Origin: Mycobacterium decipiens | GTDB taxonomy: Bacteria > Actinomycetota > Actinomycetes > Mycobacteriales > Mycobacteriaceae | Reading direction: 5' to 3' | NCBI RefSeq assembly: GCF_963853665.1 | Contig: NZ_OY970459.1 | Location: 4,712,001 to 4,776,000 of the forward strand | Length of the DNA: 64,000 bases | Part shown: one piece after another, positions 32,169 through 40,141 of the stretch | Layout: the number at the start of each line of letters is the position of its first letter | How positions within the stretch are numbered: position 1 is the first letter of the stretch | Program-made: the position numbers and the translations under genes | The notes under the pieces: model-generated | Databases searched by the model: none | What the model was told of the DNA's origin: nothing | The model's input: the letters and a program-made list of their open reading frames with translations, nothing else

Positions 32169-33482
32169 GTGCGCTGGACTCAGTCATCGGTGGCGATCGT
32201 CGCTGCGACGCTATTGTTATGCGGCAGTGCGAGTTTCGCGGGGGCGGCGCATGCCGACGGCGACTTCGACTCGGAGGGCGACCAAAGCCAGTACGAGGAG
32301 TTTTACCACCCGCCTGACCCGCTGCCGCCTGGCCGTCCCGGGGACCTGATACGCACCGAGCCGTCCCGGTTGGTGCTTGAGCCGTCCGGGCAGCTGGGCG
32401 CGATCATGGCAACGGGCACTCGAATCATGTACCGCAGCACCGATTCCCGCGGAAATCCGATCGCGGTAACTGGCACGTACTTTGAGCCTGACAATCCCTG
32501 GCCGGGAAACGGACCGCGGCCGCTGGTCAGCTATGCAGCCGGCACCCAGGGCCAGGGTGATCAGTGTGCACCGTCTCGAATGTTCAACCAGGGCATCCAT
32601 TGGTCGCCATGGCTCGACTTCATGGCGAATTACGAGGAGACCTTCATCGCGACGATGGTGGCCCGCGGTTTCGCCGTCGTCATGACCGACTATGAGGGAC
32701 TGGGCACACCCGGCGTGCACACCTACGTGAACCGGCTGGCCGAGGGCCAAGCTGTGCTCGATGCCGCGCGCGCCGCCCAGCGGCTACCCGGGACGTCGCT
32801 GGACCCGGCCGGCCCCGTCGCGTTCTGGGGCTATTCGCAAGGCGGTGGCGCGACCGCCTCGGCGGCCGAACTCGCCCCCACCTACGCCCCGGAACTGAAT
32901 GTGGTGGGCACCTATGCGGGCGCACCCCCAGCGAACCTGGCTGAAATGCTGCCGTACTTGGACGGCAACGCGATGGTGGGCGTGGTCGGCTATGTGATCA
33001 ACGGCTTTATCTATGCCTACCCGGAGTGGGCGGAGGCGATTCACGACCGGATGACCCCGCGCGGTGAGGATGTACTGGCCAAAACGCGGCACCAGTGTGC
33101 TGGCGAAACCGGCCTCAAGTTCATGTTTCGGCATCTTCGCGGCTACTTCACCGAAGACGTGGGCCAGCTGGCCGCCGAGCAGCCGTTCAAGACCTTGTTT
33201 GACATGCAGCGGATCGGTCGCCTCAAACCGAATGCACCGGTATTGATCGACATCAATCGGTATGACCCCTTGGTGCCGTGGACGCAGGCCAATCAGCTCG
33301 GCCGCGATTGGTGCGATCAGGGCGCCAACGTCGAGTTCTGGACAAACGAGCAGCCACCCTTCCTCAACAAGACTTCGGCCAACCATGTGCTGACGATGTG
33401 GGTCGAGGGCGAGCGCGGAATGCAGTGGATGGCCGACCGATTCAACGGGGTTCCCGCCATATCCACTTGCGGCCATTTCTAA
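32169..33482 (+). CDS. secreted lipase (LIP family)
   Basis: 437 residues from GTG 32169 (VRWTQSSVAIVAA); no strong ribosome site is visible, so the start is uncertain, and the longer frame back to 32031 lacks a signal peptide shape. The N-terminus is a signal peptide cleaved near AHADG. The body matches the secretory lipase family typified by Candida LIP1 and M. tuberculosis Rv1592c: ATGTRIMYRSTDSRGNPIAVTGT, FWGYSQGGGA (GxSxG nucleophile), IDINRYDPLVPW (catalytic Asp) and NHVLTMW (catalytic His). It likely splits triacylglycerols or other esters outside the cell. It is divergent from lipase copy 1 and may share control with it. Confidence 0.85.
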   Translation: MRWTQSSVAIVAATLLLCGSASFAGAAHADGDFDSEGDQSQYEEFYHPPDPLPPGRPGDLIRTEPSRLVLEPSGQLGAIMATGTRIMYRSTDSRGNPIAVTGTYFEPDNPWPGNGPRPLVSYAAGTQGQGDQCAPSRMFNQGIHWSPWLDFMANYEETFIATMVARGFAVVMTDYEGLGTPGVHTYVNRLAEGQAVLDAARAAQRLPGTSLDPAGPVAFWGYSQGGGATASAAELAPTYAPELNVVGTYAGAPPANLAEMLPYLDGNAMVGVVGYVINGFIYAYPEWAEAIHDRMTPRGEDVLAKTRHQCAGETGLKFMFRHLRGYFTEDVGQLAAEQPFKTLFDMQRIGRLKPNAPVLIDINRYDPLVPWTQANQLGRDWCDQGANVEFWTNEQPPFLNKTSANHVLTMWVEGERGMQWMADRFNGVPAISTCGHF

Positions 33483-33877
33483 GCCAGCGGCCCACCAACT
33501 GCAGATGGCGACGCATCTCGTCATCGTCGATGGCCAAACCGGCGCGGCGTCGGTGCGCACACCTCGGGGCCGGCATCGTCGCATCGCGCCACCCAGAGCC
33601 GGCCACGACGGCCCGCTCGTGCAGCGTCCCTACAAACGCGCGCAAGCTATAGATGGACCGCCGACGTGTTTGAGTGCGTGAATATTTCACCGAATTCGGC
33701 GAGCAGGCAACGTCGATCGTCCCGGCCGAGCAGCGCGTGAATCCCAGCGCGATCGCGAGAAGCGAGAGCCGGTGACCACGTGACCGTCCGCGTTGAGTGC
33801 CACCCCGGCGGGCGCCGCACGAGCGACCAGCTGAAGTGCCGCGGCTGCTGCCGTCCGTTGGTTGGCCGGAAGCAGGC
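33483..33877. other. intergenic stretch between the secreted lipase and the GlxA-type gene
   Basis: About 395 bp between converging genes. Small minus-strand frames exist (for example 33687-33881) but have no recognisable family or ribosome site. I see no hairpin of note. Confidence 0.5.
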
Positions 33878-34843
33878 TCAAGGGCTGCGTGCCGTTCGGG
33901 TACTCGAAGCTTTGGACCTGGGGCGCTGCAGAGCTCGCAGGGATTCGGCGTTGGCATAGCCCACACGCGTGGCGATCTGGTCGATCGTGAGATCTGTGGT
34001 GCGACGAAGGTATTCGGCTCGTTCGACCCTCAGTCCGCGAACGACGTCGAGGGGGCTCAGTCCTAGCACCTTGCGGGTGCGTCGTTCCAGGGATCGCCGG
34101 CTGGTTCCGATGGCACGCACAGCGCGTGCGATTTCCATGGGCTGGTCAAGGTTTTGCCGGACGTAACGCTCGAACGCCAGCACGATTGGGTCGCTGTGGT
34201 CTAGGTGGTCGCACATGACGGACGCTACCTGGGATGGACGTTCATCGATGAGAAGTAGCCGGGCGACGTGGTGGGCTAGGTTGACCGAAACGCCACGCAG
34301 GATGGACAGGGCTAGGTCGATGTGTGCGAATGCCGCCCCAGCGGTTATGAAGGGACCATCCGCGACGACCATGGCGTCGAAGTCGATAGCCACGGCTGGA
34401 AAGCGCGTCCGGAACGGTTGAGCGAGAAACCATGTGGTGGTAGCACGCCGTCCGTCCAGCATCCCCGTTTCTGCCAGGGTGAACACACCGGTGCAGGCCG
34501 CGGCCAAGCGGGCGCGGCCTGGGTCCACGGTTCGAAGCGCGCCAACGATACGCTGCCCGGCTTTACTGGCAAGGGCCGATTCGGTGGTTGGCCCTGTGAT
34601 CGTGCCCAGAGCAGGCACAATCACGATGTCGAGATCGGCCAACTCCGACAAGGTCCGCGTCGCGTTGATCGTCATCCCGGCCGTGCCCGTAACACTGCGC
34701 CGTGACGCCGCCACTTCTACCGTTATGGCCACGATTGACGAATCGATCTGCGATCGGATGGCCTCGGCGGTCTCGAAGATGTCAATCATCGATGCGACCG
34801 CCGAGGCGAAGCATCCCTCCTGCGCCACGATTCCGATCTTCAT
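33878..34843 (-). CDS. GlxA-type AraC regulator (DJ-1/PfpI-like plus HTH)
   Basis: 321 residues from ATG 34843. Residues 1-165 form a class I glutamine-amidotransferase-like (DJ-1/PfpI) domain, with AAACTGVFTLAETGMLDGRRATTTW around the nucleophile-elbow cysteine. Residues about 215-305 are the AraC double helix-turn-helix (IGTSRRSLERRTRKVLGLSPLDVVRGLRVERAEYLRRTTDLTIDQIATRVGYAN in pieces). The end after RVGYANAESLRAL becomes RPRSKASSTRTARSP, unlike the usual FRR-x-G-x-SP-x-x-YR finish, so the last helix may have been replaced by a frameshift. It is divergent from a small monooxygenase gene 110 bp away, its probable target. Confidence 0.83.
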   Translation of the reverse strand: MKIGIVAQEGCFASAVASMIDIFETAEAIRSQIDSSIVAITVEVAASRRSVTGTAGMTINATRTLSELADLDIVIVPALGTITGPTTESALASKAGQRIVGALRTVDPGRARLAAACTGVFTLAETGMLDGRRATTTWFLAQPFRTRFPAVAIDFDAMVVADGPFITAGAAFAHIDLALSILRGVSVNLAHHVARLLLIDERPSQVASVMCDHLDHSDPIVLAFERYVRQNLDQPMEIARAVRAIGTSRRSLERRTRKVLGLSPLDVVRGLRVERAEYLRRTTDLTIDQIATRVGYANAESLRALQRPRSKASSTRTARSP

Positions 34844-34953
34844 GGCGCAAACAGTAGTAAAAGAGCCGCATAAGCCGGTGTTTAGCCGCGTTCACCGCTC
34901 CTACTGTTGCTAGGGCGCCGCCTGGTGCGGCACGAAACCCGATAGGAGCAGCC

Positions 34954-35274
34954 ATGCTAGCCGAACAAATCACACCCACCGTGTCCCTCGTCGTCCAGCT
35001 CGTGGCTAAGCCCGAGACCGCTGATGAAGTCCACACCTTCCTCGCCGAGGCCGTCGAGCTTGCCAACCAGGAACGGGGCACCATTGTCTGGTTCGCGCTG
35101 CGAACCGACCAAACGACCTTTTGGATCGTTGACGCCTTTTGCTCCGACCGTGACCGGCAGGCCCATCTGGACGGCCCGATCGCGGCGGCCCTGCTGGCCA
35201 ACGCCGCACGCCTACTAGACGCGCCACCGGCCATTCTTCCCGCCGAAGTCCTCGCCGCCAAGCTGCCTCGTTGA
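34954..35274 (+). CDS. antibiotic biosynthesis monooxygenase (ABM) domain protein
   Basis: 106 residues from ATG 34954 with taggag 6 bases upstream. A ferredoxin-like ABM fold: VSLVVQLVAKPETADEVHTFLAEAV, GTIVWFALRTDQTTFWIVDAF and DRQAHLDGPIAAALLANAA are the usual strands and helix. Members include quinol monooxygenases and the haem-degrading MhuD; the haem ligands of MhuD are not evident. It works as a cytosolic dimer. The divergent GlxA-type regulator suggests induction by a small reactive compound; this is inference. Confidence 0.8.
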   Translation: MLAEQITPTVSLVVQLVAKPETADEVHTFLAEAVELANQERGTIVWFALRTDQTTFWIVDAFCSDRDRQAHLDGPIAAALLANAARLLDAPPAILPAEVLAAKLPR

Positions 35275-35659
35275 CCCAGGTCGCTGCATAGTCGCGGAGC
35301 GGGCCGGTGTTGGGTAGGCCCGCTCCGAGCACACGAATGGTCACCCTTAGGATTGCGGACAGATGCAGTTTGTCGGATGATCGGTGCTACGACCTACTCG
35401 ATAAAGCGTTGCGGCGCACTGAAATCAGACGACATCGTCGCAGGCTCACAACCCTGTGGCCGATGAACCTCCCCAGCATGACCGCCTATGCGATCCACCC
35501 CAAAATGCCTCAGAACGCGCACTTTTCCTTCGGAAACACCCGCAACGCGGTCTGGGTGCTTAGATGCGGCCGCCCGCACTCAACGGAGTCACGCCCGGTT
35601 CGAGCTCTGGCCTGCTTGCATCGACGCGATCCATTTTGCGCATGGCCGTCCTGGTTGTG
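35275..35659. other. gap between the converging ABM and PPE genes
   Basis: About 385 bp. Frames on both strands run through it but lack a ribosome site and family motifs. Nothing else stands out. Confidence 0.5.
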
Positions 35660-36901
35660 CTATCCGGCGGCCGGCGGGCGTGGCATCACGAAACGCCGTG
35701 CCGCGACCCGGAACACACTGGAGATCGCATTGCCGTCAGCCGGACGCGACGCCGCCCCCATCGGCAACCCACCCAACAACTGTCCCGTCCCGATCGCGCC
35801 ACTGCCGCCGGTTGGCGGCAAGGCGCGGACCGCCGGTGCGCCTGCCTGATTCTCCGCTTCCCAGGCCTGGGGCACCGATAGCTTGCCGACCAAGGCCGCC
35901 TCGCCCAAGCTCCCAGCCACCCCCGAAACGCCAAGGCCAGATGCGCCCAGCCCACCGCTCAGGGCTGACCCCAGCGCGGCAGCCTCGCTTTGGACCGCAC
36001 TTTCGACAGCGCCGGCCGCCGCGGGCGCCATCCCCTTCAGTAATGAGCTCATCGTGTTGGTCATCGAAACACCGGAGTTGAGCATCGAAACATGGTTGCT
36101 GAGCATCGACACCACGCTGCTCAGCGGCGAAAAGTGCGGCGAGATGGTAGTCCACGCACTCGCCAAACTCGATAGCATTCCCCCCGGCGCGGGAGCCACC
36201 GCCCCCGCCGCCCCGGCCGCCCCGGGAACTGGCGGGGGCGGCGGGGCTTGCGGGGTTGGCACGGGCTGGGCAAGTTCCTCCAGCGCCACCGAAACCCGAG
36301 ACATAATCTGCTGTGCCGCAGCGACGTCGACGGCTTCTTCGACCGAGGCGATCTCGCCGAGCCAGCCCGCCGGGTTAGTGGTCTCGGGCGCCTCCTCGAA
36401 CGGCGTCAGCACCGACGCCGCCGCTGCCGAACCCGCATAGTCATACATCGCGGTGGCGCATTGAAGCCACATCTCGATGTACTCCACCTCCGTCTCGGCG
36501 ATCGCCTCGAGGTTTTGCCCGAAGAAATTTGTAACGATCAGCACCTGCAACTGCGCGCGGTTCGCGGCAATCACCGGCGGGGGCACCATTAGCCCGAACG
36601 CCGTCTCGTAGGCGGCCGCCCCGGCGCTCAACTGGATCCCGGCCACTTCAACGTTCGCCGCAGTGACGTTGAGCCACACCAAATACCGCGCGGCCGCGCT
36701 CGCCATCAACGCCGACGACGGACCCATCCACGGCCCAGCGACTAGTCCCGCGATCACCGCCTGATACTGCGCCGCCGCGGCGTACAGATCGGCGGCCAGC
36801 CTGCTCCAGACCGCCGCAACAGCGCGCAGCGTGCTCGCGCCAGGACCGCAATACATTAGGCCGGAATTGGTTTCCGGTGGTCGCGCCCCAAAATCCGGCA
36901 T
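35660..36901 (-). CDS. PPE family protein (SVP subfamily)
   Basis: 413 residues from ATG 36901. The PPE domain (1-180) begins MPDFGARPPETNSGLMYCGPG, with GPWMGPSSALM at the turn and EYIEMWLQCATAMYDYAG near its end. A proline run follows (TPQAPPPPPVPG, about residue 215), then HFSPLSSVVSMLSNH and the SVP signature GKLSVPQAW near residue 345. It ends MPRPPAAG as other SVP proteins do. It appears intact. The PE gene that should precede it survives only as a fragment at 36916-37107, so this PPE must use a PE partner from elsewhere or not be exported. Confidence 0.88.
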   Translation of the reverse strand: MPDFGARPPETNSGLMYCGPGASTLRAVAAVWSRLAADLYAAAAQYQAVIAGLVAGPWMGPSSALMASAAARYLVWLNVTAANVEVAGIQLSAGAAAYETAFGLMVPPPVIAANRAQLQVLIVTNFFGQNLEAIAETEVEYIEMWLQCATAMYDYAGSAAAASVLTPFEEAPETTNPAGWLGEIASVEEAVDVAAAQQIMSRVSVALEELAQPVPTPQAPPPPPVPGAAGAAGAVAPAPGGMLSSLASAWTTISPHFSPLSSVVSMLSNHVSMLNSGVSMTNTMSSLLKGMAPAAAGAVESAVQSEAAALGSALSGGLGASGLGVSGVAGSLGEAALVGKLSVPQAWEAENQAGAPAVRALPPTGGSGAIGTGQLLGGLPMGAASRPADGNAISSVFRVAARRFVMPRPPAAG

Positions 36902-36915
36902 CTCGCATCACCCCG

Positions 36916-37107
36916 TCATCGACTTGTGGCAGTGCGCTTCGGCCCCCGGCTACTTGTCCTGCCGTCAAGACCGGGATCGGCGGCACGCCGAACCACACCG
37001 GTGGTGCACACGACCGCCGCGTCGCGGTCGCTCGCCGTCCAGCCCACGCCCGCAGCTTTGGCGGCTGCTGCCGTCAGTGCTTTCAGGTGCGTCTTCACAA
37101 CGAACCC
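36916..37107 (-). pseudogene. PE remnant upstream of the PPE gene
   Basis: The minus strand reads GFVVKTHLKALTAAAAKAAGVG, then DRDAAVVCTTGVVRRAADP. This is the start of a PE domain (FVV...PEALTAAAAKLAGVGS; AAAVPTTGVVPPAADEV). After AADP the likeness stops and the frame closes, so the second PE helix is missing. It lies directly ahead of the PPE start at 36901 on the same strand. Confidence 0.6.
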
Positions 37108-37429
37108 ACGCGCTTCCTCCTTGAGCGGCAACCATTGGGCCTTTGACAGGCGACATCGATCTACGCCCCGTTGGCCGGGCCATACAGCAGTAATACTGAA
37201 CGGTTTGCGTGTGCGTTGCCTGCGTCAGAACACCCCACAAATTTGATTCGATAGAGCAAAGTGTGCGATACCGAGCCGGTTCAGCCGGCGAGTGTGCAAA
37301 AGGTCCCACTAACGGCCAAGGATGGGGCAAAGTGACTACATTCAGCCGGCGGAATCGGCTGGCGGACAATGGGCAACGACGACGCGACTACCCGGGCACG
37401 CCGCACCACGACCGAACTCACCACCACCT

Positions 37430-38353
37430 TTACCGACAACCCGCAGGCTGCCCGACAAACTCCGTAGCAACAGCCCCCACGAGCCCGACCGCAGAACTAC
37501 CGGATCGCGGCGCGGCCGGAGCACTTACCAATACAGGAGCCACCGTCCTTCGATGGGCGTCGAAAGACTCGGCACCGACTTCAGCCAAGGAGTCGACGTA
37601 ACCAACACCCCCACCGATAGAAACCGGCAACACGATCGGCGGCGCGATTGCAGCGATGACAGGAGAACTCCCTAGAACGGGCAGAAAAAGAATGGTTCGG
37701 TTGTCGTCAGGAAAAGGAACATCATCGCCAACGTATAGAAAACGTTGTAGGGCAGGAAGTCCAGCACGCCAAGTAGAACCCACCACAGAAACGCCAGTAG
37801 GTCCTCGAACCCGTACACCAGGGCTGCGATACGTTCCGTGATCCAGTCCCAGATGCCGCCGATTGCCGCGGCACCGGTGGTGGCGGGGCGGGACGGGACT
37901 GTGCGCCGGGTCTTAAGAGTATTGGTGCTGGCGTGGTGCGTGGCGCCGAGGCCAATGCCGTGTCTGAGATCTGTTGGTAGATGCGCAGGTGGGAACCTCA
38001 TAGCTTTCAGCACTTCGGCCCTGCCAAGCGCCGACCTGCACTGCGCCCAGCGTGGCAGTGAGTTCGGCTGCCACCAAGGCGTATTCAGAGCTCAGCGATC
38101 TCCACGCTGCGGCTGCGACCAACAGGGATGTTTGCCCCGGACCGTTGCCGAGCAGGGCCGAATGCACCTCCGGCGGAACCGCCGCCCAAACGGGTGCCGT
38201 CATCACGAACCGGCCGAAACAGGTATGCCGTCCCGGCTGCGCATCACGTGCCGGATGACCAACGCCGGACTCACCAACACTGATACCGGAACGACCAAGC
38301 TCCGCGATCCCATCAGCGGCCACCCACAACATCACATGTCTTCCTCTACCCAT
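37430..38353 (-). pseudogene. decayed ESX-3-type PE/PPE pair
   Basis: From 38353: [22 protein letters not shown] is the tail of a PE5-like protein. An ATG at 38203 then starts [21 protein letters not shown], continuing through [37 protein letters not shown], the first 70 residues of an ESX-3-type PPE. The frame is then lost. In a second frame IWDWITERIAALVYGFEDLLAFLWW and following hydrophobic residues (37857-37680), and in a third frame PVIAAIAPPIVLPVSIGGGVGYVDSL (about 37620), look like later PPE parts. Deletions and frameshifts are therefore clear. It is related to, but not a copy of, the remnant at 27.1 kb, which has lost different parts. Confidence 0.65.
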
Positions 38354-38502
38354 TCACGGAAACAGCCGAGAGTTGCTGTCAAGCTGAGCTATTCGCTGCG
38401 CGACGTCATGCCGCGTATTCATCTCGGCCACTCACGACATGCCGTGGTTCAACGAAATCTGTTCCAAAAAATCGACATTCGAGATCAAGCTCTACTGCAG
38501 AG

Positions 38503-39384
38503 CTACTTTTCCAGAGTGAATTGGTTGCAGTCGATATAGCCCACCCGGAACGCTTTGGCGCAACCGGTCAAGAACTTCATGTATCGCTCGTAGACCTCGT
38601 CGGACTGGATCGCGATGGCCTCGTCCTTGCGCGCCTCTAGACCTTCGGCCCACAGGTCTAGGGTCTTGGCGAAGTCGGACTGTAGTGACTGGATGCGGGT
38701 CACGCTGAAACCTGCCGTGGCCGAATGTTCCTCGATGGTTTCGATCATCGGCAACCGGCCGCCTGGGAAGATGTCGGTCACGATGAACCTGATGAATTTG
38801 GCCATCTCCATCGTCAAAGGTATGCCGCGCTCGATGACCTGCCTTGGGTGCAAACCGGTGATCACGTGCAGCAGCATCACACCGTCATCCGGCATGGCGT
38901 CATAGGCGAACTTGAAGAAGTCGCCGTATCGTTCGAAGCCGAAGTGCTCCAACGCTTCGACGGTGACGATCCGGTCGACCGGCTCACTGAACTCTGCCCA
39001 ATCACACAAGAGGACCCGGCGGGAACGGTTGGTGTCGAGTCCGTCCAACACCTCTTGGCAACGAGCATGCTGGTTCTTCGACAGCGTCAGCCCCACGACG
39101 TTGACGTCGTACTTCTCGATGGCGCGCTTCATCGTCGAGCCCCAGCCACAGCCGACGTCCAGCAGCGTCATTCCCGGCTGTAGCCCCAGCTTGCCCAGCG
39201 TCAGGTCCAGCTTTGCCAGCTGGGCTTCCTGCAATGTCATGTCATCGCGTTCGAAGTAGGCACAGCTGTAGGTGCGCGTTGGGTCTTGGAACAGCGCAAA
39301 AAACTCGTCCGAAAGATCGTAATGCGCCCGAACATTGTCTACATTGGCCTGCGCGACAATTGAGCCCGTGGAACTGCCAGACAT
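38503..39384 (-). CDS. mmaA3: mycolic acid cyclopropane/methoxy-type methyltransferase, MmaA3-like
   Basis: 293 residues from ATG 39384 with AGGAGGA upstream, equal to the length of H37Rv MmaA3. S-adenosylmethionine-dependent CMAS family: AHYDLSDEFFALFQDPTRTYSCAYFE, LLDVGCGWGSTMKRAIEKY (SAM motif), LSKNQHARC, VEALEHFGFERY and IVTDIFPGGRLP. MmaA3 O-methylates hydroxymycolate to give methoxymycolic acid in the cell envelope. The text is closest in my memory to MmaA3 among the paralogs, but in H37Rv mmaA1-4 lie together elsewhere. This may therefore be an extra paralog with another position on the acyl chain as target. Confidence 0.75.
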   Translation of the reverse strand: MSGSSTGSIVAQANVDNVRAHYDLSDEFFALFQDPTRTYSCAYFERDDMTLQEAQLAKLDLTLGKLGLQPGMTLLDVGCGWGSTMKRAIEKYDVNVVGLTLSKNQHARCQEVLDGLDTNRSRRVLLCDWAEFSEPVDRIVTVEALEHFGFERYGDFFKFAYDAMPDDGVMLLHVITGLHPRQVIERGIPLTMEMAKFIRFIVTDIFPGGRLPMIETIEEHSATAGFSVTRIQSLQSDFAKTLDLWAEGLEARKDEAIAIQSDEVYERYMKFLTGCAKAFRVGYIDCNQFTLEK

Positions 39385-39497
39385 GGATCCTCCTATAGGG
39401 GTAGTACTTCGGGCAAAGCCCAGATTTGGGCCGGTAGCCGCGCCAACACCACCCCGGCACCCATACAGGAGCGGGCGTATGGCCAACTGATGATTCG

Positions 39498-39773
39498 TTA
39501 AAAGTGGATCGAATTGTAGCGAAATCGCTGCCGTGACGACGAAACGGCTAGTTCTCGCTCAATGCACTTCAGAAGCTCCAGAGTTTTCAATAGTTCTTCT
39601 TCGATGTACTTTAGAAGTTCCAGAGCTTTGACCGAGTTGAAGCAAGGAAAGGCGATTCCATGTTCAGGGCCAATCGGTTCATCGGACGTCACCCAACATA
39701 GCGTATCCGCGATGAATTTGACCATATTCACTGGCCCATTGCCCTTCCCAAATACAGCACTCATCGCAGTCAC
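39498..39773 (-). CDS. small hypothetical protein with 14-residue leucine-rich repeat
   Basis: 91 residues from GTG 39773 (ATG at 39764 also possible). The C-terminal part has two copies of a 14-residue unit (KALELLKYIEEELL, KTLELLKCIERELA), forming an amphipathic helix. At DNA level this is a 42-bp repeat (39562-39603 and following). The base composition is lower in G/C than the surroundings. It lies upstream of the methyltransferase on the same strand, 114 bp away. The in-frame repeat supports coding, but no homolog is recognised. Confidence 0.35.
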   Translation of the reverse strand: MTAMSAVFGKGNGPVNMVKFIADTLCWVTSDEPIGPEHGIAFPCFNSVKALELLKYIEEELLKTLELLKCIERELAVSSSRQRFRYNSIHF

Positions 39774-40141
39774 TTCAATCGATGGAACAGGAAGCCGGAC
39801 GACCCCTCTTTAGGCCTCCGACGTGGAACAACTAATGTATCACTCATACACAGTGCGGAGAGGAAAGTCCAGCTTGTGCGCGATAGGTTACACAGATCAC
39901 AGTCTCGCATGGCTGTTTCTGTAAAGAATGTTGACATGACACGTGCAACTTACGAACACTGCTTCCGATAAGAAGAATCTATCGGCGACAGCGCAGTTTG
40001 TTGCATTTGTAGCACCGGGTCGAAGCGAATTGTGCACATTGACACAGTGCCCGCCCGGGGTGAGGACAATTTGTCTCGTCGTACCCCGCTTGATGGGGCA
40101 CATTTTCCAGCCGATGCTGGGCGTATACGCACCCGCTACGT
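39774..40141. other. non-coding stretch
   Basis: About 370 bp of relatively AT-rich sequence between the small ORF and the 3' end of the cyclase gene. No credible frame, RNA gene or strong hairpin was found. Confidence 0.5.
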
